Positions 12,601-21,459 of a stretch of DNA of 64,000 nt are shown here, piece by piece. Source of the stretch: Amblyornis subalaris (taxonomy: Eukaryota > Chordata > Aves > Passeriformes > Ptilonorhynchidae). The notes under the pieces were generated by a model. That model worked only from the letters and a program-made list of their open reading frames with translations. It was not told the origin of the DNA and searched no databases. Position numbers and translations under genes: made by a program. The stretch is taken from positions 15,742,816 through 15,806,815 of the forward strand of contig JACAXG010000008.1 in assembly GCA_018881555.1 (NCBI GenBank), given 5' to 3'. The stretch's first letter is position 1; each line of letters begins with the position of its first letter.

Positions 12601-15600
12601 CATCACTGTTGTCTCTCTCATTCTGAACCACTCTGCAATTGAATATTCTTAAACGTTTTTAAGAACTAGGCTTATCCTTAGTTTTTAAAATGCTCTAGTT
12701 AGTATTTTCTTTTTGATAAACTCCAGGAATAGCAGCATCAAAAACTCCAGAGTGGGTACTGAACTTTCATCCTCCTTGAGGCCTTCTGAACAGCAGGGAT
12801 GAGGGATGAGACAGCTGCCAGGGAAAAGTGAGTTACCCTCATTAATCCCAGCTCAGGATGCAGTAGGTTGGCAACAGCCTTTTTCTTATTTTTTTTTTGT
12901 CTTTCTTTTTTTGTTTATTGGTGGTTTTTTTTCTTTAGCTCCTGTTGTTTGCTTGGCCTGCCTGGCCAGCCCAGACTTTATTATCTTTCAAGGGGCTGTG
13001 GAGTGAATGGAATTACATTAAGAGCTGCTCAATATTTGATGAGCAGCAGCCAAAGTTAGCCAGAAGGGTCAGGACAGCCTGAAGCTGAGGGGAGATAATG
13101 TGCACTTGCAAATTTTACTTACGTTCTCCACAAGTTTAAATTACTTTTAATGAAACATTAACGGAAGACTTGACAAATGACCCCCTGAGACTAAGAGTTT
13201 CACAGGGAACTTGCAGTGAAATTAGATTAATAGGCAAATTTTCAGCATGCAGTTTTTGCTGCTAAACCAAAATCTTTTTACTACTTAATTTCTCCTTATT
13301 ATCTTATTATGTTAGAATCAAATCATTTTCCCCTGTGCAAATAATACATATTATTTACTCCCTCTTACTTACTAATGTCAGAATGTCTCAGCCCCAATTC
13401 CTTTCAGGAAACTGAACATCCTACAAAAGGCATCTCCAATATCCTGCTGAGCACCAACAAAACTAAGTAATATTTTTCCCAAATGTTTAACAGAGTCAGA
13501 GTATTTCCTTTGTGCTTCACACTAGTTTAACTTCTAGTACATTTTCCTCCTGAAATAAAGATTTTAGATGAAGAAGGTACAACTGCTGTTTCTTTGTGGG
13601 GGACAAAAAAAAAAAGAAAAAGCTACCTTTACTCCCCTGGAGTAAGGGCTGTCCTGTATTTCCACAGCACATGACACGGTGAGTATGAGCCATGTATCTG
13701 ACTGCTTTAGGTGGGATTGGAAGAGTGATTTCTAGATACTAAAAAAACACATCTCAGACACTAAAGCATCTGACACAGCAGACAGTAACAGGCTATTTCC
13801 CTTCTTGTTCTTCTCAATCCACATATATTCAATGGAATTGAGGTATTTCAGCCTCACACATCCCCATTGAGATTAGGGACACAAATTAAATAATACAGGT
13901 CATCTATATCTGTTTAAATAGAATCATTTAGGTTAGAAAAGATCCCCAAGATCATCAAGTTAAACCATTAACCCAGCACTGCCAATTCCATATGTAACAG
14001 AAATATTGCAAAGAAGAATAGCAACGATGTATAATAACAGAATAGAATAGAAACAGTATTTTAGAAATCCAAATTATGATGTGGAAAAAATTGTACAAAA
14101 CAATAAAATAAAATTCAGTCTGCTATCCCCATCCAGGGAGTTCTAACATTCACCAAAGGTAACCACAAGAACTACACCTGCAACCTGGCTTCTGCAGCAC
14201 CTCTCCCAGCACAGAGAAGGCTGNCTACTGCAGGGAATGTAAACAGGAGTCTTCATTAGGCCAAGAAGTGAATGAAACTCTATTTTCTTTAGTCCTTCCA
14301 CCTGGGAACTAACACAAGCTTTGCTGACCAATGAAACCAAAGATTTTCCCATGGCATGGCCTGAACTTCACAGAGTAAGCTACACTAACCTGCATAGGGT
14401 TGACATAAAGTAGGAAATTTTCTAATAGTTCAAGAATTACACACACAGTTGTTGTCATCTCCTCCTCTTCCATGGCAGATGAGCAACCATCACTCCAATG
14501 ACAGCAGCTAAAGGGTCCATCCCTCTGATTACCACTGGGCAGTGTTTTGAAGAGCAAGGCTAGAGGAAGCGTTCCTGTGCAATTGAATTAACAAGCCATT
14601 TCTGCTCCATCAAACATCTGTGCTTTGGCTGACACACTTAAACATATGAATGAAATAGTTGAGCTCCTTCCTTTTAGAAGAGTAATCCTGTATTGTGTAC
14701 TGGGGCTCCTCCTGTAGCACTAGCACAACAAATATCCCATAGTTATTAAACTAAGGGTTTGTCTCCTTATGCCAGCAATAACCATTCTTGAACACTGACT
14801 TCGTTATAGACCAGGTTTTGCCACTGTTTAACATAAATTCATCAGATAACACAATGAGCTGAGTTCTAGATTATTCCAAGATGAAAGGGAACACAATCTC
14901 GTTATGNGTGCTGATGGCCAGGAGTAAATTGCAGGTCTCACTGTTTGTTTTGGCTGTAGAACAAAAATAATAATGTCAGACTCTTCTACCACAATGGTTG
15001 AAAGTGGGTTCTGCATCACCTCAGCCCCAGAAACCTCCCTGGGGTCACTAAGGGGGTTTTTGCTATCTCAGGTTTCTTTCACCAAAGCTCTGTTGCTATT
15101 TTCTATTACAACAAGAACTCTGCTTGCTTCTGCAGCCAATTACATGGGTTCAAAGGGAGTCAGAGCTGCAGGAATGCATCACTTGATGTTAGAACATGTT
15201 GTAATTAGGTTTTTAACCCTAATCACTAGGAAGGATAAAAACTTCCCTTGTAGCTTNTAAATGCCAGTATCAACAAACAACATTTTGTTGCATAAGTAAT
15301 TTGTGTGATTGACACGCAGTTGTTGGATTTTTTTGTGGATCAAAATTGCATATATATGGAGTTCAGTGAATTATGTCCTGGAGAGCATTTCACAAATGCT
15401 CACTTTTCCAACAAGCAGCACAATTTGGCTGATGGTGGCCTATTGACAGCTTATCCTGCTGAGTCCAGAAGAAAATTCCTAGTTAATATTAGGCCATTAA
15501 TCCCTTATATTTTCTTTACACCTGCCTTACCTGGAAGGGAAATCCAAGACGTCAAAAAAAAAGAAACCCAACCCAGTATTTTAATTGTGTGAAAAAAGAA

Positions 15601-15919
15601 ACATCTTGGTAACATTCATCCCTATTCCTAGTAAGAGCTATAGGAAACCCCTGCAATTTTCCAGGAGACTCTGCAATTTTCCAGGAAACTCTGCAAGTTT
15701 TACATCTTGTAGATTTGCTACAATTCAAAAGAACAAAAACACTTCCTATGACATTAAAACACTCTTCAGGGGAATTCATTTTGATTTCCACTCTCTTTGA
15801 CCATGTAACAATATAAGTGTAGGGAATAAATTTTTCTTGGAATAAATTCCCCAAATCTGCTATTCTGAAAATGATCAAACAAAGTCTTTCAGCTTCATCA
15901 TCAGATTCTTCCAGTTTTT
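3489..15919 (-). CDS. Unrecognised multi-exon gene on the minus strand (overall model)
   Basis: This is a split gene reconstructed from splice signals. Reading 5' to 3' on the minus strand, the exons are: uncertain 5' exons at about 15704-15919 and 14942-15019, then 14638-14711, 14390-14534, 14201-14301, 11925-12093, 9255-9386, 8265-8295, 7196-7422, 5593-5662, 5437-5524, 5101-5247, 4740-4962, 4540-4614 and 3489-3650. From 14711 onward the codon phases agree at all twelve junctions (2, 0, 2, 0, 0, 1, 0, 1, 2, 2, 0, 0). The product would be about 570 residues. It shows no signal peptide, no clear membrane segment and no motif I can name. Length and exon number would fit several vertebrate families, including the meiotic TOP6BL (C11orf80) type, but that is only a guess to test. 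Three in-frame TGA codons (7196-7198, 5472-5474, 5448-5450) interrupt the chain, so it may be a recent unitary pseudogene. A CpG-rich stretch lies just upstream. Confidence 0.5.
4540..4614 (-). CDS. Coding exon, 75 nt, phase 0 to 0
   Basis: The acceptor is gattttcctgaagtagccag and the donor is GTCATG then GTAAGA. It encodes exactly 25 codons (EYFLGSLWFESFQSDEVEEI then GKPVM). The upstream frame is closed by a TGA that the acceptor removes. Both phases match the neighbours. Confidence 0.55.
4740..4962 (-). CDS. Coding exon, 223 nt, phase 2 to 0
   Basis: This is one of the best supported exons. The acceptor is a long T-rich tract ending ttttgttttggcag. The donor is TTTACG then GTAAAC. The frame is open for 74 codons: LSIYEEIRQIQRYPVQSDLC, then a Trp/Cys-rich stretch CFIRWESWCQLHLLCVPELQ, ending GCLGMMDKAFT. 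The mix of Trp, Cys and short hydrophobic strands suggests a folded globular region. I do not recognise the family. Confidence 0.6.
5101..5247 (-). CDS. Coding exon, 147 nt, phase 2 to 2
   Basis: The acceptor is ggagatacccactctgttacag. The donor is AATGGA then GTGAGT, close to consensus. The frame is open for 48 codons: KEDVRTEDMFRFQVWGTLGF, then PAPQTSPLGCTAQTAL, ending CVLLEKM plus two bases. A short 138-bp intron separates it from the next exon, and the phase agrees (2 to 2). Confidence 0.55.
5437..5524 (-). CDS. Possible exon, 88 nt, phase 1 to 2, with two in-frame TGA codons
   Basis: The acceptor (cattcttttcctcacccacag) and donor (GGGAAG then GTATTT) are both good. The length fits the phases of the exons on either side. 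In that phase the reading is PGTTSPFLKHNFGETM, stop, REKWFVT, stop, AMG, with TGA at 5472-5474 and 5448-5450. A different frame is open throughout (CQGPLPPFLSIILEKQ...), but it would not join either neighbour in phase. Either the exon is decayed or its boundaries are wrong. Confidence 0.35.
5593..5662 (-). CDS. Coding exon, 70 nt, phase 0 to 1
   Basis: The acceptor is a very good pyrimidine tract (cacctgctccctctctatttag). The donor is GATG then GTAAGC. The frame encodes SFKICQDWSLEVEKSITKLS followed by GGD and one base. An alternative is that the exon does not end here: the same frame stays open through the next 69 bases and beyond 5437, so this exon and the next could be a single exon read without the short intron. 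Confidence 0.45.
6858..6885. repeat. Poly-C tract within a T-rich stretch
   Basis: Eighteen consecutive C (6858-6875) lie between T-rich flanks (tttcctt on the left, ttttttattt on the right). The length of such a tract is unreliable in draft assemblies. Confidence 0.9.
7196..7422 (-). CDS. Coding exon, 227 nt, phase 1 to 0, with TGA at its last codon
   Basis: The acceptor is ggctttggtctagtcacag (start 7422, or 7419 using the next AG). The frame is open for 74 codons, including HMRILDPTINTINCSPLITT and KRHQIDYINKSLKSSDELFV. It has an ambiguous base at 7254. The last codon before the good donor (GTAAGC) is TGA (7196-7198), in frame. No other donor in the second half looks usable. The TGA could be a mutated CGA codon, a true terminus, or a sign that the end is misplaced. 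Confidence 0.5.
8265..8295 (-). CDS. Small coding exon, 31 nt, phase 0 to 1
   Basis: The acceptor is tttcttctacttcacctcaatcag and the donor is CTTG then GTGAATG. The exon encodes only ESNFSLLVGL plus one base. I picked it because its phases are exactly what is required to join the 9255-9386 exon (exit 0) to the 7196-7422 exon (entry 1). Joined to the next exon it gives SLLVGLAVPVWPVLHC, which reads naturally. A 31-nt exon is easy to find by chance. Confidence 0.4.
9255..9386 (-). CDS. Coding exon, 132 nt, phase 0 to 0
   Basis: The signals are excellent: a long pyrimidine tract (gctgttttattttccccctgtag) and the consensus donor CAA then GTAAGT. The frame is open for exactly 44 codons. It starts PCSNQPREPLKASLWPCFGK and ends STDALDISSLFRQ. 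Both phases agree with the neighbouring exons. Confidence 0.6.
10945..10990 (+). mobile_element. Possible CR1 3' tail relic, plus strand
   Basis: The stretch aaggtcctttccagcctgac followed by ctgttcttcagttcagtc resembles the CR1 end (aggtcccttccaacctgacctattctgtgattc). Nothing upstream of it matches CR1 well, so this is weak. Confidence 0.25.
11462..11641 (+). mobile_element. CR1 LINE 3' end fragment, plus strand
   Basis: The sequence carries the conserved tail of the CR1 reverse-transcriptase region and 3' UTR: agcactggaacagctgccca, then a match to the ggttggactggctgatctcc segment, then ggttccttccaacctgaact and attctgtgaa. It is truncated at the 5' end, as usual for CR1. It lies in the intron between the exons at 11925-12093 and 9255-9386. 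Confidence 0.85.
11925..12093 (-). CDS. Coding exon, 169 nt, phase 2 to 0
   Basis: The acceptor is strong (gtgttgtgtctgttttgtcaccag). The donor is AGAATG followed by GTAATT. The frame is open for 56 codons and includes SGLAWCVAESPGKLSCSL, a Ser/Gly/Arg-rich stretch (REQEIHSSRSGEGARSS), and ends VTISIKGLRM. It has no recognised motif. The AESPGKL peptide also appears, from an almost identical 21-mer, in the candidate exon near 15.7 kb. Confidence 0.55.
12880..12940. repeat. T-rich low-complexity tract
   Basis: Runs of T broken by single G or C (ttattttttttttgtctttc and similar). The two overlapping plus-strand ORFs here (Phe-rich) are composition artefacts. Confidence 0.7.
13918..13990 (-). 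mobile_element. CR1 LINE 3' fragment, minus strand
   Basis: The plus strand reads agaatcatttaggttagaaaag, then gatccccaagatcatcaagt and ccattaacccagcactgcca. This is the reverse complement of the standard CR1 3' end. It is a short relic of about 70 bases, inside the 2.1-kb intron of the minus-strand gene. Confidence 0.75.
14201..14301 (-). CDS. Coding exon, 101 nt, phase 0 to 2 (weak donor)
   Basis: The acceptor is ...tgtgttagttcccag. The frame reads VEGLKKIEFHSLLGLMKTPV, then YIPCS, an ambiguous codon (n at 14224), and QPSLCWE. The donor chosen (GAGAG then GTGCTG) is weak. It is the only one giving the phase-2 exit needed by the next exon. The frame stays open to 14143, so a donor further down is possible if another exon lies in the 2.1-kb intron. 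Confidence 0.45.
14390..14534 (-). CDS. Coding exon, 145 nt, phase 2 to 0
   Basis: The acceptor is ...aaaacactgcccag and the donor is ATGCAG followed by GTTAGT, a good match to consensus. The frame is open for 48 codons. It starts GNQRDGPFSCCHWSDG, carries an acidic run (MEEEEM), and ends in a hydrophobic helix-like segment VCVILELLENFLLYVNPMQ. Both phases agree with the neighbours. The downstream intron is only 88 bp. Confidence 0.55.
14638..14711 (-). CDS. Coding exon, 74 nt, phase 0 to 2
   Basis: The acceptor reads ttgtgctagtgctacag. The open frame encodes EEPQYTIQDYSSKRKELNYF and ends IHMF plus two bases. The donor is AA followed by GTGTGT, which is moderate. The entry phase fits the exon ending at 14942 and the exit phase fits the exon starting at 14534. 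The peptide is polar and Lys/Tyr-rich. I do not recognise it. Confidence 0.5.
14942..15019 (-). CDS. Coding exon of the minus-strand gene (5' end uncertain)
   Basis: The frame VEESDIIIFVLQPKQT runs into a good donor: the exon ends ...AAACA at 14942 and the intron begins GTGAGA. The exit phase is 0 and matches the next exon. The 5' limit is not fixed. An in-frame ATG at 15014-15016 (MQNPLST...) could be a start codon. Alternatively an acceptor lies a little upstream. The frame is closed by a TGA about 80 bases upstream of that ATG. Confidence 0.45.
15651..15697. repeat. Tandem repeat, 20-bp unit, 2.3 copies
   Basis: The unit ctgcaattttccaggagact is repeated as ctgcaattttccaggaaact, followed by a partial third copy (ctgcaa). 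It lies in the 3' part of the candidate exon near 15.8 kb. Because 20 is not a multiple of three, the copies are read in different frames. Confidence 0.9.
15704..15919 (-). CDS. Candidate 5' coding exon of the minus-strand gene
   Basis: The frame is open from 15919 down through 15704 and reads like protein: it contains EESDDEAERLCLIIFRIADL, then WSKRVEIKMNSPEECF. Two acceptors are possible. One is weak (AG at 15921-15920). The other follows an attttcag tract (exon start 15864, phase 2). The 3' end is unclear: the best GT is at 15703-15702 (AGAT then GTAAAA). Its exit phase would create a stop with the available acceptors of the next exon, so the true donor may lie elsewhere or an exon is missing. 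The 3' part contains a 20-bp tandem repeat. Confidence 0.35.
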
Positions 15920-16259
15920 CTTAAATTGACAGTCTACTACTAAAAGGGANAGACTCATAATGAAAGGCTATGCTTCAACAACAGAGGTTTTTCCAAATGG
16001 AAAATCACAGGAAAAGTTATACTAGCACTCTCTAGAGGCAAGATGNGATGCACTTGGGAAAAAAAAAAATCTTCACCCGTGGTAAGGAAACAACTAATCA
16101 ATGAACTCAGTCCTGCTCCAGATTTTCTGTTAAATACATCATTAGTACATGCTCTAAATAGGAAACTAATCAAGAAGTAAAGCTGTCAGCCTTTTTTTCT
16201 CCCCTTTCTTCTTTCTTTTTGTCTCCTTAAAACAAATTAAGTCATAAAGCTGTGCCAGA

Positions 16260-17600
16260 TTTCTGTCCTCCTGGAGGGAAGGTCTGGCTGGGCAGCACAG
16301 CCAGCAGCAGGCAGAGCTGGCTGTGCCCCTGCTCCGGGAGGCGATGCCAAAGCGGCACCAATTAGCAGCAGTTGCGGAAATTCAGAGGGACAGCTCCGAG
16401 GAGCAGGGCTGATGGAAAAGCCAGCGGAAAAGGAGCGAGCATTTGTCCATGAAACAGAGACACAGACAGAAGACCCAGTGGCTCAGTGTGTAAGTCTCCT
16501 TAGGCTTCCCTCCCCAGCTCCTGACACTGCGGCTGTCCCNGAGACACAGGGACTGAACTCGGGATTGTCACCTCTGGCCTCCGCTGCTCCCCGGAGAGCA
16601 AACAGCCCCTGGTGTGCCCCAGNTGAGTCACCCCAACACTTCTCCCTCCTCGTCCATCAGGACGCTGGACCACGGCTGGCCTAGAGCCACAGAGCAGCCA
16701 CCACCTGCAGACTCCGCAGCGGTGTTGAAAGTGGGAGCCACGGCCTGTTTAACGATTTATCTGATATTGAAATATAACACTGCAAATGTGAGCTCACTAC
16801 AGGTNCTAAAACTCCCTGCCGTGTGCGTTCACCCTTTCCCTCAGACCCTGGTTTGGCTACAGCATTGCTGTGATCTATTTACCCCACCCAGCAGAATCAC
16901 AGCGGTGCTTGATGTTAAAGGTCAGACAGCGGTGGGAGCTTTCCTTTAACCGGCACATTTCCCGGTGCCAACACATCCACAGGCAGTGGGACAAGCTGTA
17001 GCTTTCAACGCATCGTAGTTTCAAGACATCATCGTCTTCAAAGCATCGCTAGAGAAGCAGTCGGACACCGACATTATCAGAGGACCGGGGAAGCAAATGG
17101 CCAAATAATTGCATCTTTGTCAGTGCCATTGTCCTCCTCGCAGGAGTGTTGTAGGTGATAATTGACACTGTCATCATGTAAACAGCAATTGCCTCTGGGC
17201 ACTAATGTGGAACATGTGCTGCTCCGAGTCATGCCCGGCGCCTGTCCACGAGAGCAGCCCTGGCAGCAGCCGTGTCATGGATTAGTCAGCAGCTCCCGCG
17301 CCGCTGGCATTCGGGACCTGCTTCCCCACGACGCCACGATCAATTTTTTTGTAGACACNGCAGACTTTCAAGTCGCTGATGTTATCTCGGTCGAGTGGAG
17401 AGCTGTACAGCAAACNAGCGTTCAAACGTTCCCCAGGTATCCCCACACCGCGCGAGATGTGTGCTGAACTCCGCGGCTCTGGAGAGGGATGCACAGCCTG
17501 CACACCCCGACTGGGATCGCGGCTTCTGAGCATCCCAAATTCCCGCAGGGAGTACACGCGCACACCCCCAAAGCACNCCCAGCGCAGGATTGAGAACACG
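16260..17600. promoter_or_regulatory. CpG-rich stretch, likely promoter region
   Basis: This is the one long stretch with clearly raised G+C and many CpG dinucleotides (for example around 16330-16440, 17030-17090, 17230-17340 and 17390-17560), against an AT-rich background that has very few. It lies directly upstream of the minus-strand gene and also contains a plus-strand ATG frame ending in a strong splice donor. A CpG-island promoter, possibly bidirectional, is the simplest reading. No TATA box or other core element is clear. I did not compute observed/expected CpG. Confidence 0.45.
16412..16489 (+). CDS. Possible first coding exon, plus strand
   Basis: An ATG at 16412 opens 26 codons (MEKPAEKERAFVHETETQTE then DPVAQC). 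They end exactly at a consensus donor (CAGTGT then GTAAGT). The peptide is very polar. The frame sits in the CpG-rich stretch, in the opposite orientation to the main gene. I found no plus-strand exon to join it to, so it may be the start of a non-coding divergent transcript or chance. Confidence 0.2.
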
Positions 17601-20318
17601 GATATAAAATCCCTCCCACTAACATTAATGTGTCTAATGAATTAATTAACATAGCTAAGTGCAGTACCTAAAAATGTTGATCTTGATTCTCCAAAAGTCC
17701 ATGAGCTTCAATTCACACAACTACAAAAGTTTATCTAAGTGGTATCTCCATAAACCANTGTACTCACAGAATAATTTTACAGGATCAGGGCCTCAGTTAA
17801 TTACAATAACTCTTCAACATGCCATTTTTCCAAGTCATTTATAGATCTTCTATAATTCATTAAATTAGTTTTTTCTAATTTTTTTCCTTCTTACACAAGG
17901 AAACAAAGATGATTTCAACAAAACAGTCTGTTCCTCCACAGACTCACAGAAGTACTGCTTCACCAAAAAGTGAAATCCAAGAAATGTAGTGTGAAGAAAC
18001 TAAGGTGTTATAACTCATGTGGTAAGTGCAGGAAGAAAAGTAAAATAGCTTATCCTGCTGGTTATTTGGGGCAAAGTCCAAAAGCTGTCATTTACATTAG
18101 AGCACTTTATACATTTAAAAGGCAAGTATAAACAGAGGGAAAAGGTCCCCATGGAACAGACACTTGCTGTTATAAAAGTCATTCTTAAAGCAAAAGTGTG
18201 AAATGGGAAATCACTGCCAGTTATAACTATGGTAAAGTGAAAAGAAAGAAATATTAACGACCTGAATTTCCCAGGCAATATTACTAAAGTTCTGTGTTCA
18301 CTTTTTATTTGAATGCTTGAGCATTCAAGCACCTGTTTGAAAACCAAATATTAAGNCTGCGTGTTCAGGTATTTTTGAATTTATTAAGTGCCTGTTCAGG
18401 AATTATGCTTGTGTCAAAGTGAAAATTAACCCAGTTGTCTGTCTGAGGTAGTAACATATTTTTATGGCAGAGAAATCTTTTTCTTTCCACGAAACTGAAC
18501 TACAACTAAATATGTACAATACAGAACAGGCAAAGAAAGCCACCAAAATAACCAATACATATAAAGAATAAGTAAATAATTGCAGCTTTTTAAAATGAAA
18601 AGATGTTCCTGGTAGCTGTGACATTATTTAGAAAGCGAGCTAGTCTAAAAACCAGCTGTTTTGTAATCTAATGCAAAGACNAAAATCATTGCTCTGGGAG
18701 AAACAAAAGTTTTCCTGAGCTACATTTCCGCAACTGTTTTACTTCAATCATGCTTCCTTTGAATATCAGATGATCTAACAAATGCAGTTTCACTTGCCAG
18801 ATTTCTGTTTGTGTGTAGAAATTAAAAGAGCCAGGCAATGCAGCATCAACAGTGTATGTGCTGCTGGAGATCTGCCTGTAGGGGAAGTTTGTGATATATT
18901 CTGATTTTAGTCTAGAAAACAAGACATACGGGAGAGGGCTACATAGTTAAGAAACTTTGCTCAGTCTCCCACCATTAATAACAATCTTAGATCATCAAAT
19001 GATGTAAGTTAAAACGACTTAACTTCATTCAGCCTTGCAGAGAAAAGCAGACTCTGTCACACGTTTTCAGCACTGTCCATGTGAAGGCAACGAGAGCAGA
19101 GTTAATAGTTTGAAGTACTGCAACAAGGGAAATGAGGTTAAATTAAAGGAAGAAAGATTGTGCCTACACAGTGGGGTTCACACTCATTTGTAGAGCTAAC
19201 TCTAGTTGTTAGCTTTCAAATGCTGGTTAAGTATGACTTGCTTGTTAAAAATAAAGATCACAGAAGCATATAACACAAACAAATAACATACAAATTTAGG
19301 CTAAAAAAAACAGAAAATGCCTTAACAGATTTCATGCAAGAACTTCAAATTTTACACACTTTTTACACGGTGGTTGGTAGGATTTCAAAAGCTAGACATC
19401 AGATAAGACCAGAGTCACAACATCATTCTTCTTCACTGAGAGAGTTTGTATTGTCTTGTTAGTACCACCGCAGCATTTCTATCCTATTTCATTTCCTGGC
19501 AAATTTATCAGGAAGAACAGACCATGGGGGAGATGTGAGCAAAATCTTACAGGAAGGATTAGTACAAAAAAAGCATGACAAGCTGAAGAATGTGATGTAA
19601 GGGCTGTAGTGAAATAAAACCTATTAATACAGCAGCAAGCATGTTGTTTGTCATTGTTCTTCAGTGCACAGGACTAAAATCCCACTCTGCTGAGCAAATG
19701 CCTTGTATTACTTTCTGCCTGTATTTCTGGTTGTCAGTTTTGTCGTTCTCTTTGCAGGGATTGTGAAAGATGCTCTGTATAATTGAGTGGATGTTATTCC
19801 CCACGACGCGTTCGCAGCATTTTCACAGATTCGCAGCAGAGGATATTGCTCTCTCCACTATGACAGCACAAGCACAGACTCAAGTGCCTGTGTACAACGG
19901 GATGGAGCAGCAGCATTTATAGCCTGGCATTTCAGGAATAAGAGAAGTGTTCAGAGAAGGGAATATATCTAATAAAACCAATATAGCTGGAAACAAACCT
20001 TATGGCACAAAGGTCCTTCCACTGACAGCTGAAAAACTGAATGATGTTTCTGGGATGCAGACTGTACTTTACTAGGAATAAAGTAGTAGGTTCTAAAGAG
20101 GTAAAATATATTTCATTTTACTGTGTTCNTACTAGTGACTTCATTCAGTTGCTCACAGACCTGGGCAGAACAGAACAAATTCCCGTTAACTTGTAATAAT
20201 CTGATGTTGGAAGATGGGAAATTGTGATTCTCTTTTCAATAATTGTTTTGTGGTGTGAAGCTGGAGAGTCTCGAACTCCACAAAGCTTCTAAATACACAT
20301 AGGAAACAATCTGCTTAC

Positions 20319-20426
20319 CCAAAGATTGAGCAGAACCTGTGAAAAAAAACATACAGTGCCAAAAGCCCACTGCTGCAGATATCTCAACCTTTGGGAAAGC
20401 AGCAATGTACATGTTCAACATCACCT
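20319..20426 (-). CDS. Weak exon candidate
   Basis: The acceptor is gatttttggttgggtccaccacag and the strong donor is TTTGG then GTAAGC. The open frame contains VMLNMYIAAFPKVEISAAVG, then FWHCMFFFTGSAQSLG. A second acceptor (tttttttcacag) lies inside it. It lies upstream of the CpG-rich stretch, so it would belong to a different or longer gene. It may be chance. Confidence 0.25.
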
Positions 20427-21417
20427 CTGTGGTGGACCCAACCAAAAATCCTAGAACTGAACAGCTTCAAAGGCAGCAAGCTCAAAGATAGGCTCCAGTT
20501 GCAATGCTCTTGCCCATATTTACAGGCAGTGCTGAGGTGCCTGTCCATTGCCATGTGAGATCTGACAGTGGTGTATCACACTCGCCATAGGCATCATCAC
20601 TCCTTCCCCAGAGCACTGGGAGTTATAATCCCATCAAACCAAACTCACTTCACTGAGTTTGATTTTGCTTCTGCTTTCATTATTCTAAATCAAATGGGAA
20701 TGACAGACTGACAGGCCTTGTGAGCACACACAGCACAGCCAGAAATCTCCTTTCGAAGTTTTCAGTCTGCTCATTACAGCAGGAAGCAACAGTCCTGATC
20801 ATGTGCTGCATTTGAGCAANTCTGTCCACATCCAGGGATGCTCTGCAAAGCATCTGACGTGTTTCCCTTGCTTAAGAACAATGAATTCATACAACAAGAA
20901 ACCTTCCCTCACTGTCCTTCACTCGCCTATAGACTTGTCTCAGTGTTTCCTCAAGACTCCAGGCTATAAAAGCACATGTAGCAATGCAAAAGGTACTACT
21001 TGACCTTGTCACCAGTGGTTTATTGTGAAATCAGTATATTAGCTAGGCTGTGATACCACAGCTTCACCAACATCCACTCAACTCAACGGCCTCTACCTCC
21101 CATTCCAGCAGCAGCACAGGAATTCTTCATCAGGGTTTAACCAGGCTGGGGTAGGGCAACTTGTGCCAGGGCAAGACAAACAATATGAAACCACCACATC
21201 AGCAGGTGACCACACATTGCTGTTGCTTCTAGATGCAATCACATTCTACAGATGTGATTCCTAATGAGAACAAAGCCAACAACACTTTAAAAGCACANGA
21301 GATGATGTGCTCACTAAATGAAAAATGCAAAGTCACTTGGGTTTTCTTTTGCTATATTAGACTCACCTCCAATACAAATATATTAAATAAAAAATAACTA
21401 CAAAGCAAAATAAATAC

Positions 21418-21459
21418 CTTTGGAGTCTTCTTTTTCTTTGGGGAATCTTTTTCTAACTT
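21418..21459 (-). CDS. Weak exon candidate, Lys-rich, phase 0 to 0
   Basis: The acceptor has a long tract (gcttttttttctaattttataatag) and the donor is CCAAAG then GTATTT. The exon is exactly 14 codons, KLEKDSPKKKKTPK. Its entry phase matches the exit phase of the candidate at 22450-22493, and an alternative acceptor lets it join the one at 20.3 kb. Lys/Pro-rich peptides are easily produced by A-rich DNA. Confidence 0.25.

Noticed and set aside
13125..13250. Possible exon ending at a consensus GTAAGT donor (minus strand, near 13125)
   Set aside because: All three frames between the nearest acceptors and the donor contain stops.
13624..13710. Possible minus-strand exon (AAAG then GTAGCT donor) with frame MAHTHRVMCCGNTGQPLLQG
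   Set aside because: The acceptor lacks a pyrimidine tract. Its phases (1 to 1) do not fit between the exons at 14.2 and 12.0 kb.
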